From Prolixibacteraceae bacterium (GTDB taxonomy: Bacteria; Bacteroidota; Bacteroidia; Bacteroidales; Prolixibacteraceae): 64,000 nucleotides of DNA. Below are positions 37,151 through 45,035 of this stretch, piece by piece (within the stretch, counting starts at the first letter, position 1; each line of letters begins with the position of its first letter). The position numbers were made by a program, and so were the translations under genes. The stretch spans positions 62,001 through 126,000 of the forward strand of contig DOAQ01000012.1 of the NCBI GenBank assembly GCA_003506435.1, read 5' to 3'. The notes beneath the pieces are model-generated. The model saw only the letters and a program-made list of their open reading frames with translations, searched no databases and was not told the DNA's origin.

Positions 37151-38323
37151 ATGGTACAATCGAAGATGTTAAACAATAACGGAAGCATATTTTCTCAAAT
37201 GAATAAACTCACAGACAAACCGGGAATAATTGACATGGCCGTCGGAAAAAGCGAATTTCCCTGTCCACCGGCGCTTACCGAATTGGCTTCCAAATATATC
37301 CGTCTGGGCTACAATAATTTTGCCCCGATGGAAGGTATCCCCGAATTACGTTCAGAAATAGCCACCCGGACAAAAACATTGTACGGATATGCCTACAATC
37401 CCGAAACCGAGATAAACATCACCGCCGGACATATTCAGACTGTAACAACAGCCATTAGTTCGGTTGTGAAAGAAGACGATGAAGTAATTGTCTTCGAACC
37501 GGCTTTCGAGTCGTATGTTCCGGCCATTTTAATTAATGGAGGCCGCCCGAAATTTGTTTCGCTCAAATTGCCCGATTTTCATATCGACTGGGAAGAACTT
37601 CGGAAAATGATCAGCTCAAAAACCCGCATGATCATTGTCAATTCACCACACAACCCCACTGGGGCAGTGCTTTCCGACGAGGATATGGTGCAGTTGCAAA
37701 GAATAACCAACGGAACCAACATTGTTATTTTGAGCGATGAAATTTTTGAATCGTTTGTTTACGACAATAAAAAGCACCAAAGTGTGGCCCGTTACGAAAA
37801 ACTTGCCAAACGCAGTTTTATTGTTTCATCTTTTGGCCCTGCTTACAATGTCAACGGATGGGGAATTGCCTGTTGTCTGGCTCCCGAAAATCTGATGCGC
37901 GACTTTCGGAATGTTCACCAGTTTCAGGTATTTAACGCAAACACACCACTGCAATATGCGCTGGCCGAATTCATCAGCAATGATGAAAGTTATCTTGAAG
38001 TTTCAGAGATTTACCAGGGAAAACGCAATTATTTCAAACGCCTGATGGTTGGTAGCCCGTTTGGGATTGAACCCACCCAGGGAAGCTATTTCCAACTGCT
38101 CAACTATTCGGATTTATCGAACGAAAAAGACACTGATTTTGCCCTGCGCCTGCTGAACGAATACGGACTGGCAACCATACCGCTTTCGGCTTTCTTTCAT
38201 GAAAAAACAAAACTAAGAATGGTGCGCCTTTGTTTTGCAAAAACCAACGAAACACTCGAAAAAGCATCTGAAATTTTGAAATCGGTGAAGGCGGTTACTC
38301 TTGTTGAAAATCCCGTTCGCTAA
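37151..38323 (+). CDS. Fold-type I aminotransferase homologue lacking the PLP lysine
   Basis: A 390-residue homologue of methionine/kynurenine-type aminotransferases (YbdL-like). The fold is well kept: NNFAPMEGIPELRSEIA, VFEPAFESYVPAILINGG, NSPHNPTGAV, DEIFESFVYD, HQFQVFNANTPLQYALAEF and a C-terminal RLCFAK with the carboxylate-binding arginine. But the PLP signature, normally S-F-G-K-T-x-H-x-T-G-W-K, reads SFGPAYNVNGWG: the Schiff-base lysine is proline (residue 230, codon CCT at 37838-37840). The tyrosine of DE(V/I)YE is phenylalanine and the usual GATEA loop reads AGHIQT. It is therefore probably not a transaminase, though the gene is intact and well promoted. Start ATG 37151. Its 3' end overlaps the convergent MEMO gene by 29 bases. 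Confidence 0.85.
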   Translation: MVQSKMLNNNGSIFSQMNKLTDKPGIIDMAVGKSEFPCPPALTELASKYIRLGYNNFAPMEGIPELRSEIATRTKTLYGYAYNPETEINITAGHIQTVTTAISSVVKEDDEVIVFEPAFESYVPAILINGGRPKFVSLKLPDFHIDWEELRKMISSKTRMIIVNSPHNPTGAVLSDEDMVQLQRITNGTNIVILSDEIFESFVYDNKKHQSVARYEKLAKRSFIVSSFGPAYNVNGWGIACCLAPENLMRDFRNVHQFQVFNANTPLQYALAEFISNDESYLEVSEIYQGKRNYFKRLMVGSPFGIEPTQGSYFQLLNYSDLSNEKDTDFALRLLNEYGLATIPLSAFFHEKTKLRMVRLCFAKTNETLEKASEILKSVKAVTLVENPVR

Positions 38324-39716
38324 ACACAATCGCTTCGTAAGTATATAATTCGGCAGTTTTCCAGCCGTCGGGTACAAGTTGTGCTTTGTCGCGCGAGCAG
38401 CGGCTGATAAACTCTTCCCTGCCCCACCCTGTTTTTTCGGCAACCTGCGGAAGAAAAGTTCCTGAACGATCTCCTTGTTTGATGTAAATACCGTGCCGTC
38501 CCAACTCAAATTCATCAATATTGAAAATACGCTTCAGCGGGGTGAGCACCGAAATTTCAATGTTAATTTTCGGCAAATCATCCTCAGTAACCTGTTCAAA
38601 ACGATAATCGTTGGCCGACGAAACGGCTAATTCTTCGATCAGTTTAAAAAGTTTCTGCCCGCCTGAAAAACGGCCGATGCAGCCTCTCAGTTCACGGCCT
38701 TTGTAAATACTGACAAATGCCCCGCACTCTTCTTTTGCTGCCTCCGGAACAGTTTCTTTGGGAGAACCATAAACCTGGTGTTGCAGATATTTCGACAAGC
38801 GCTCGCGAGCCAGTGCCAGCAAGTATTTTTTATCGTTTTCAGAAAGCAGAAAAACCTCCTCTTTCACTTCGTTCACTACAATTGCATGGTAACCCACTAC
38901 CCTACTCTTATCGGAATAAAATTTTGCATCGCCCGAATTCTGATACTGAATAGCTTGGTATTTTAATGATTTGTTGCCTGTAGTAAGATAAAGCAGGGCG
39001 AGTACCGAAGTCCAGCCGCAAATGCTGGTTGACAGATTGGGAATAGCACGCTTTTTATTCTCCTGAATGATTTGATAAAACTCTCCGGGGTCGTTTTTCA
39101 GAATGGCTTCAGCAGTGAGTTTATCCAGTTTTTTTGCTGCTTCATATTCGGGATAATGCGAAAAATCGGTGGAAACCACAAAAAGATTCTCCTCTGAAAA
39201 ATATGGTTTTAAAGCTTCGGCAATCTGTCTGATTTCGTCCAAATCGTTGGTCCCGATTACAATAGGCACCAATTTGAAACTTTTGCCCAGCCGGTGCCGG
39301 AGAAAAGGCAATTGTACTTCGAGACTGTGCTCGTTGCTATGGGCTTCGGGGTAAAAATCAAAAACGGGATGATCTTTAATCAGTTGATTAACAAGTTCCA
39401 GATCGACTTCAATTTTGCCACCCGGTATTTTATAATGTCCCTGATTATAAAGAGAAGCGCCGCTATACCGGGCACAGTGACTGGAAGCAAGAATAAAAAC
39501 ACGCCGGAAGACAATACCGGGGATCAACTGATTATACGCCGAAGCGGCCACTTCGCCGGAAAAAACATAGCCGGCATGAGGGACTATCAGGGCGCGTATA
39601 TTTTTCAGGTTCAGGGGGGGCCGGCAAGCCAGGAAAAGCTGTTCCAGGTTTGCTTTCAGTTCGTTTTCATCGTCGGGATAAAAACGACCGGTAGCAACTG
39701 GTTCGCGGTGTTTCAC
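38295..39716 (-). CDS. Fused AmmeMemoRadiSam proteins B (MEMO1-like) and A (AMMECR1)
   Basis: A 473-residue fusion. The N-terminal part (about 1-275) is a MEMO1-like dioxygenase-fold domain with its metal-site neighbours: VPHAGYVFSG, SSHCARYSG, SNEHSLEVQLPF, STDFSHYPEY and the STSICGW cysteine. The C-terminal part (about 290-473) is AMMECR1, with ECGAFVSIYKGRELRGCIGR, EISVLTPLKRI and GTFLPQVAEKTGW. In many bacteria these two proteins and a radical SAM enzyme form a conserved trio of unknown chemistry. No radical SAM partner is nearby (HemN is a different family). It overlaps the SPOR gene upstream by 4 bases (ATGA type), so the three minus-strand genes form an operon. Confidence 0.92.
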   Translation of the reverse strand: MKHREPVATGRFYPDDENELKANLEQLFLACRPPLNLKNIRALIVPHAGYVFSGEVAASAYNQLIPGIVFRRVFILASSHCARYSGASLYNQGHYKIPGGKIEVDLELVNQLIKDHPVFDFYPEAHSNEHSLEVQLPFLRHRLGKSFKLVPIVIGTNDLDEIRQIAEALKPYFSEENLFVVSTDFSHYPEYEAAKKLDKLTAEAILKNDPGEFYQIIQENKKRAIPNLSTSICGWTSVLALLYLTTGNKSLKYQAIQYQNSGDAKFYSDKSRVVGYHAIVVNEVKEEVFLLSENDKKYLLALARERLSKYLQHQVYGSPKETVPEAAKEECGAFVSIYKGRELRGCIGRFSGGQKLFKLIEELAVSSANDYRFEQVTEDDLPKINIEISVLTPLKRIFNIDEFELGRHGIYIKQGDRSGTFLPQVAEKTGWGREEFISRCSRDKAQLVPDGWKTAELYTYEAIVFSERDFQQE

Positions 39717-40501
39717 AACTGATCGATACTAAGATTTTCCGCAGTATTATCGTATCCAAACACCCATGATTTGGTAAAAATCCCGTCAATATGACGCATT
39801 TTGTCAATTCGTTTGTCTGCATCAGCCTTTGTTTTCAAATCGTACATGCAGACAAGCACCGAACCTTTTTCATCTTTCCGGAAAAACACTCCGTACCCAT
39901 TTTTCTGCACCGATTCGCCAAACGTTTTTGCTTCGCCCGGAGTTGCAAAGCTGCCCACAGCCACACAGTAGTGAGCATATTCTTTTCCCGTTTTTTTGTC
40001 GGGCACCTTTGTATCCGCAACGGACGGGGTAACGCTGGTCACCTTTGGTTTCTCTTCCTGTACTTTCTTCTTCTCTTCCTTAGCAACAGACGGAACCGGC
40101 ACTACAGAACGAGGTTTCTCGGCAGGTTTAACAGCCACCTCCGGTTTTTCCGGTACAACAGCATCACCATCGTACTTCAAAACCCAGCACTGTTTAAAAA
40201 TATCGTCTTTGGGTTTTAATTCTTCAATTCGCTTTTGGGCTTCTGCTCCGCTTGCCAGATCGAACACACAAACACGGTAAAATCCTTTGCCGTTGTCGCG
40301 GTACGAAACGTCATACCCTTTTGCCTGAGCTAAAACGCCGTATTTTTGGGCTTTCTCCAAAGACGAAAAACTCCCGACTACAATGCAGTAGCGGGAGTCT
40401 GTTTTTTCCTGATAAGATGCTTTGATGTTTTCGGTGGTATGGGTCTTTGCGAAAAAGTTCATCCCAAGCAGGGAAACGACGATCAAAGCAATCCGTATCA
40501 T
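39713..40501 (-). CDS. Exported protein with two SPOR domains
   Basis: A 262-residue periplasmic protein. After a signal peptide (MIRIALIVVSLLGMNFFAK) come two SPOR repeats: residues about 38-110 (YCIVVGSFSSLEKAQKYGVL, then GFYRVCVFDLASGAEAQKRI) and about 178-250 (HYCVAVGSFATPGEAKTFGE, then VLVCMYDLKTKADADKRID). A flexible linker rich in Pro, Lys, Glu and Val joins them (about 115-172). SPOR domains bind glycan strands stripped of stem peptides, so it likely localises to the division site or other wall-remodelling places. It lies 4 bp from the SPOR lipoprotein gene and overlaps the MEMO-AMMECR1 gene. Confidence 0.88.
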   Translation of the reverse strand: MIRIALIVVSLLGMNFFAKTHTTENIKASYQEKTDSRYCIVVGSFSSLEKAQKYGVLAQAKGYDVSYRDNGKGFYRVCVFDLASGAEAQKRIEELKPKDDIFKQCWVLKYDGDAVVPEKPEVAVKPAEKPRSVVPVPSVAKEEKKKVQEEKPKVTSVTPSVADTKVPDKKTGKEYAHYCVAVGSFATPGEAKTFGESVQKNGYGVFFRKDEKGSVLVCMYDLKTKADADKRIDKMRHIDGIFTKSWVFGYDNTAENLSIDQL

Positions 40502-40505
40502 TGTG

Positions 40506-41009
40506 TTAGTTTTTAATTAATAGCCAGCAGTCGCTAAAGTTACTATATTTTTGCCTGATCTCACTAACTTTTGCACGGGCGTCAGCTTCGTCGGTATACG
40601 AGTTTACACAAACACGGTAATACCCTGTTTCACTTTTCAACACGATGGGACTGAAGCCTTTGCCTTGCAGGTCGGCTTTCAGCCTGTTGGCATTATCATA
40701 ATTGCTGAAACTGCCCACAATTACGAAAAAATTCTTGTTCCCGTACGAAGCCTGGTCGTCTTGCTGAGAAAAAGTAAAATTTTCCTTGCGCATGGAAATC
40801 GGCTTTGATTCGGGTTTCACATACATCTGGTCTGAAGTTGGATTCTCGCGGACTGTTGGCGCTGTGTTCTCTGCTGAAAAAACTTTCGGAGGAGCTGTTG
40901 TTTCAGTTTGCTGAGGCGCAACTTCTTTATTTTTGCCTGATTTTTCGAAGATTTTGCATGATGATAATATGGCAGCCAATACGAACACTGATAAAATTGT
41001 CTTTTTCAT
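40506..41009 (-). CDS. SPOR-domain lipoprotein
   Basis: A 167-residue lipoprotein; signal MKKTILSVFVLAAILSSC puts the lipid cysteine at residue 18. A linker of about 70 residues leads to a C-terminal SPOR domain (about 92-165; FFVIVGSFSNYDNANRLKAD, GYYRVCVNSYTDEADARAKV). It should bind denuded peptidoglycan from a membrane anchor. First gene of the minus-strand operon with the double-SPOR protein and the MEMO-AMMECR1 fusion. Upstream on the minus strand, TATTTTCG (41035-41042) preceded 22 bases earlier by TTG (41065-41067) is a plausible promoter. Confidence 0.87.
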   Translation of the reverse strand: MKKTILSVFVLAAILSSCKIFEKSGKNKEVAPQQTETTAPPKVFSAENTAPTVRENPTSDQMYVKPESKPISMRKENFTFSQQDDQASYGNKNFFVIVGSFSNYDNANRLKADLQGKGFSPIVLKSETGYYRVCVNSYTDEADARAKVSEIRQKYSNFSDCWLLIKN

Positions 41010-41034
41010 GATTAAAAGTTTAAATTATTCATTG

Positions 41035-41067
41035 CGAAAATACGAAAAAGGCACGACTGCTAATCAA
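41035..41067 (-). promoter_or_regulatory. Candidate promoter of the SPOR/MEMO operon
   Basis: On the minus strand TTG (41065-41067), 22 bases, then TATTTTCG (41035-41042), one mismatch from TAnnTTTG. It ends 25 bases before ATG 41009. Weak but well placed. Confidence 0.35.
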
Positions 41068-41273
41068 TTTTTCACACGGGTTATTAACGTATGATTGTTA
41101 AAAAACATTCTGCCCTCAATCCTGATCTTCGGCAAATTACTAAAAGAACGACTCCTCATTCAATATATTTTACCCGGTGTGCGTCACTTAAAGAAAAACA
41201 AACTGTTGAAATTTTTTCGCTGAAGTATTTTTTATACTTTAGCATCCTTAAAAATCAGGATAATAGAAAAGAC

Positions 41274-41612
41274 ATGTTTACATTCGGCATTTTAAGTTCA
41301 CACATCCCTTACGTGGCTTTTGTCGCATTTTATCTTTTCTATCTACTGTTCCCCTCTCAGTTTAAACAAGACGATCCGGCAAACACCGACGACAAAAAGA
41401 TCGTTTTTATTGAACGTTCTTATCAGGCCGAACAGGTGCAGCAACCTGCAATTTCCTATTATTTTCAGGCCGATGCAGAAATTCAGGAACAGCCGACAGA
41501 CATTTCTCCCGAACATCAGGTAATAACACAAATACCTGTCCTAAATAATAACCAGGGACCGGGAATCCAATTTTACTCTCCTTTATTCAGCAGACCTCCG
41601 CCCGTTTTGTGA
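41274..41612 (+). CDS. Small single-pass membrane protein ahead of the TonB receptor
   Basis: A 112-residue protein from ATG 41274. A longer frame begins at 41091 but its first 61 residues are low-quality and precede a likely promoter region. Residues 1-27 (MFTFGILSSHIPYVAFVAFY...) form one membrane segment; the rest is polar, proline- and glutamine-rich and probably periplasmic. Small proteins with this GILSSHIPYxAF start are, to my recollection, common before TonB receptors in Bacteroidales but have no assigned job. A role in coupling the receptor to energy or in partner binding is conceivable. It lies 90 bp before the receptor gene and is probably the first gene of the haem operon. Confidence 0.65.
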   Translation: MFTFGILSSHIPYVAFVAFYLFYLLFPSQFKQDDPANTDDKKIVFIERSYQAEQVQQPAISYYFQADAEIQEQPTDISPEHQVITQIPVLNNNQGPGIQFYSPLFSRPPPVL

Positions 41613-41702
41613 TTCAATATCCGGATTTTTATTGAATTAACATTCACTGATGAAACAATCACAGGATTTGTGTGTTTTGTTTTATCCAACTAACCTTTTT
41701 AT

Positions 41703-43814
41703 ATGTGTATGAGAAAACTTACAGGTTTGCTTATTTTTTCCATGATAACAGTTTTTGGGTTTGCTGAAGGAGAAGATACAGACAGGGATACAACCAAAAT
41801 AAAAAATTACAAACTCGACGAAATACAGATTAAATCGCCCAAATACAACAGTAATATTTTTGAATTGCCGGTAACCGCCACCATGGTCCCGGCGCGGAGC
41901 ATCGAAAGCAACGGTATTCAAAACCTGACGGATATTTCGGGAATTGTGCCCAACTTTTTCATGCCCGACTACGGTTCGAAATTAACATCGCCAGTGTATA
42001 TACGCGGCGTGGGAAACCGCATCAATACGCCATCGGTCGGTTTGTATGTTGACAACATCCCGTACTTTGAAAAATCGGCATTCAATTTCGAGTTTTTTGA
42101 TATCGAACGTATCGAAGTGCTGCGCGGCCCGCAGGGAACCTTGTACGGGCGCAATGCCATGGGCGGACTCATTAATATCTTCACTTCCAGTCCGGGACAA
42201 AAACGCTCAACCAGTGTGATTGCCGACTACGGAAACTACAACCAGATAACCACACAAATCAGCCACAATCAGCCCGTCAGTAAATCGTTGTCGGTACTGG
42301 CCAATTTCGGACAGAAGCATCAGGATGGCTTTTACACCAACCATTATAACGATGAGAAAGTCGACAAGCTGAACAGCTATTCAGGAAGGATCAAAATGTT
42401 GTTCGAACCTTCAGCAAAATTTAAAACGTTGCTGAACCTGCAATACGAAGACAGCAAACAGGGCGGTTATCCGTATGCCATTTACAACAACGATACCCGG
42501 GAAGCCAATGATATTAATTACAACGAAGAAAGTACCTACGACCGTTCAATGCTGTCGACCGGGCTAAATCTCCAGTACGTTGCTCCAAATTATATCCTTC
42601 GCGCGGTAAGCAGCTACCAATATGTTGACGATGCACAGGGAATCGACCAGGATTTCACACCGGCTTCCCTCTATTTTGTGACCCAGGATCAGAAACAAAA
42701 TATGTTTGCCCAGGAAATCAATATACAGTCGAAAGAAACAAAAAACTACGAATGGCTGTTTGGCGTTTTTGGCTTCCGCCAGGAACAAAATAAAGATGTC
42801 GGCATGGATTACGGTCACGACTATCTTGTAAAGTACAAGCTGCCGTATCAGTCGTACAGTTACATAAAAACACACGAAAACATCAATTCGGGAGTTGCCT
42901 TTTTTCACCAGTCAACACTTAAGTTGGGCAGATTTTCGGCTTCTGCCGGAATTCGCGCCGATTATGAAAAAGCAAGCCTCGATTACATCTACAACAAGTT
43001 TACAAATGGTAATCAAAGCACAGTCGAAACATTTAAAAGCGACATGGACTTTTTCGAGATTTTGCCGAAAATTGCTTTCAAGTACAGTTTATCGGATTAC
43101 CTGACACCGTATGCAACCATCTCGAAAGGCTATAATTCCGGTGGGTTCAACTCTACCTTCGAGCGCGAAGAGGACCGTTCGTTCGATCCGGAAACTTCGT
43201 GGAATTACGAAGCGGGAGTGAAAGCCAAATGGCTGAAACAACGCATTTACGCCAATCTTGCTTTCTTTTACATCGACTGGAGCAACCAACAGATTTACCA
43301 GACCGTGCCCAGCGGAACCGGCTCGATGCTCACCAACGCCGGAAAATCGGAAAGCAAAGGCGTTGAACTGGAATTGAAAGCGCTTCCGGCCAAAAACCTG
43401 GAAACCTGGTTTTCTTTTGGCTACAACGATGCAAAATTCATTGAATATGTGAAAGATGCAAAAACCGATTACAGCGGGAATTACCTTCCGTATGTTCCCA
43501 GATATTCATTCAATATTGGCGGAAATTATACGGCCGAATTCAACAAATGCTGGCTCGACCGGATGCGTTTTCAGCTTAGTTACCAAGGCTTTGGAAAAAA
43601 TTACTGGCTCGAAACCAATACGGCATGGCAGGATTATTACGGTTTGCTGAACCACCGTATTAGTTTTGAAAAGAAAAATTTGGTACTTTCATTCTGGGGT
43701 AAAAACATTTTAGGCGCCAACTACAATGCGTTTTATTTCAATGCTTTGGGGAATTCGTACGCTCAACCTGGAAAGCCTGCACGTATTGGCGTCAGTTTGA
43801 AAGTGACCTTTTAA
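41703..43814 (+). CDS. TonB-dependent outer-membrane receptor, probable iron-chelate or porphyrin uptake
   Basis: A 703-residue classical TonB-dependent receptor without the STN and carboxypeptidase-like domains of SusC. Signal peptide (about 1-20), a plug with YKLDEIQIKSPK near the TonB box, VYIRGVGNRINTPSVGLYVD and IERIEVLRGPQGTLYGRNAM, and then a 22-strand-type barrel ending in a terminal phenylalanine (GVSLKVTF). The closest feel is to receptors for siderophores and similar chelates. The gene is followed 9 bp later by an RhtX/AmpG-like permease and then by hemN, hemY and hemH, so haem, a porphyrin or a siderophore is the likely cargo. An ATG two codons later (41709) is an equal start choice. 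Confidence 0.88.
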   Translation: MCMRKLTGLLIFSMITVFGFAEGEDTDRDTTKIKNYKLDEIQIKSPKYNSNIFELPVTATMVPARSIESNGIQNLTDISGIVPNFFMPDYGSKLTSPVYIRGVGNRINTPSVGLYVDNIPYFEKSAFNFEFFDIERIEVLRGPQGTLYGRNAMGGLINIFTSSPGQKRSTSVIADYGNYNQITTQISHNQPVSKSLSVLANFGQKHQDGFYTNHYNDEKVDKLNSYSGRIKMLFEPSAKFKTLLNLQYEDSKQGGYPYAIYNNDTREANDINYNEESTYDRSMLSTGLNLQYVAPNYILRAVSSYQYVDDAQGIDQDFTPASLYFVTQDQKQNMFAQEINIQSKETKNYEWLFGVFGFRQEQNKDVGMDYGHDYLVKYKLPYQSYSYIKTHENINSGVAFFHQSTLKLGRFSASAGIRADYEKASLDYIYNKFTNGNQSTVETFKSDMDFFEILPKIAFKYSLSDYLTPYATISKGYNSGGFNSTFEREEDRSFDPETSWNYEAGVKAKWLKQRIYANLAFFYIDWSNQQIYQTVPSGTGSMLTNAGKSESKGVELELKALPAKNLETWFSFGYNDAKFIEYVKDAKTDYSGNYLPYVPRYSFNIGGNYTAEFNKCWLDRMRFQLSYQGFGKNYWLETNTAWQDYYGLLNHRISFEKKNLVLSFWGKNILGANYNAFYFNALGNSYAQPGKPARIGVSLKVTF

Positions 43815-43823
43815 AAAATAATC

Positions 43824-45035
43824 ATGAAAAACCGCGAAACCGGAAAATACCTTACTCTGCTGAACCTGTATCTGGCGCAATCAATACCGATGAGTTTTTT
43901 CTCGACGGTAGTGCCGGTCATCATGCGGATGGAGCATTATTCGCTGGAATCGATCGGATACCTCCAACTGGTTAAACTCCCGTGGATTCTGAAATTTCTC
44001 TGGGCGCCAATGATTGATAAAACAGCAGGAACCAGCAGGAAATACCGGCGCTGGATTATTTTTTCGGAACTGTTTTATGCGATGGTAATCAGTTGCATCG
44101 GTTTTTTTAGCCTGCAAACTGATTTTAAAACCATCATTGCACTGATGGTCATTGCTTTTACGGCATCGGCCACACAAGATATTGCCACCGATGCTTTTGC
44201 TATTTTAAACCTGAAGAAAGAGGAACGCAGCCTTGGCAACAGCATGCAGTCGGCCGGAAGTTTTCTCGGAACTTTGGTGGGGAGCGGCATATTACTGATC
44301 GTGTACAATTATCTTGGCTGGAATTGCCTGCTTTGGACACTCGCCCTGTGCGTCATTTTTGCTATTATTCCGCTCAGCCTCTACCGACTGAAAAACCGGG
44401 AACCCGAAGAAAGGCCTGCTTCTGCAAAATCCATTTCTTTTTTCGAATTTGTCCATTTCTTCCGGCAAAAAGGGATCATCTTTCATGTGCTGATCCTGAT
44501 GATTTTTTATTCAGGAATTATCGGCATTTTAACCATGTTGAAACCGTATCTGGTTGATTTGGGTTACGAAGTCAAGGAAATTGGTTTTATTGCCGGGATT
44601 TTCGGAACAGCGATTGGTTCGCTGATGACTTTGCCCGCCGGTTTTTTCATACGAAAAAAAGGACTGAAAAAAAGTGTTTTTCTTTTTTCATCAATCAATA
44701 TTATAGCCGCTGCCTATTTTTTATTTCTGACGTACAGCAGTCACGGTATTTACCTGATTTATATCGGGGTTGCCCTGTTGTGGTCGGCCTATGCCATGTC
44801 GTCGGTATTTATTTACACCATGTCAATGAACATCGTCAGGCAGTTTCGCGAAGGCAGCGATTTTACCCTGCAAATTGTGATCACCCATCTGAGCAGCCTG
44901 ATCATCGCCGTGTCGAGCGGAAAGATTGCCGATGCAATTACCTATCGCGGCCTTTTTGCCATTGAACTGGTGATTTGCGTGCTGATACTGGTCGCTTTGC
45001 CTTTTATTTTCAAAGAAAAATTTTACGAAAAATGA
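43824..45035 (+). CDS. AmpG/RhtX-like major facilitator permease
   Basis: A 403-residue inner-membrane transporter with about 12 hydrophobic segments. Its start (LNLYLAQSIPMSFFSTVVPV, then LESIGYLQLVKLPWILKFLW) is the hallmark of the AmpG-like group, which also contains the single-subunit siderophore permeases RhtX and FptX. TASATQDIATDAFAI in segment 4 is another group mark. Paired with a TonB receptor it would carry a small imported ligand across the inner membrane without an ABC transporter. Its stop overlaps the hemN start by 4 bases (ATGA). The muropeptide-permease role of true AmpG is the alternative, but context points to a tetrapyrrole or iron chelate. Confidence 0.82.
   Translation: MKNRETGKYLTLLNLYLAQSIPMSFFSTVVPVIMRMEHYSLESIGYLQLVKLPWILKFLWAPMIDKTAGTSRKYRRWIIFSELFYAMVISCIGFFSLQTDFKTIIALMVIAFTASATQDIATDAFAILNLKKEERSLGNSMQSAGSFLGTLVGSGILLIVYNYLGWNCLLWTLALCVIFAIIPLSLYRLKNREPEERPASAKSISFFEFVHFFRQKGIIFHVLILMIFYSGIIGILTMLKPYLVDLGYEVKEIGFIAGIFGTAIGSLMTLPAGFFIRKKGLKKSVFLFSSINIIAAAYFLFLTYSSHGIYLIYIGVALLWSAYAMSSVFIYTMSMNIVRQFREGSDFTLQIVITHLSSLIIAVSSGKIADAITYRGLFAIELVICVLILVALPFIFKEKFYEK

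Noticed and set aside
39791..40219. 142-codon plus-strand frame within the double-SPOR gene
   Set aside because: Antisense shadow of a gene with two clear SPOR domains.
41091..41273. Longer start for the small membrane protein
   Set aside because: The first 61 residues are irregular and precede a promoter-like TATACTTTAG; ATG 41274 begins directly before the membrane segment.
43824..45035. Muropeptide permease AmpG proper
   Set aside because: Same superfamily, but the TonB-receptor and haem-gene context favours the RhtX/FptX-like chelate-transport role; not fully excluded.
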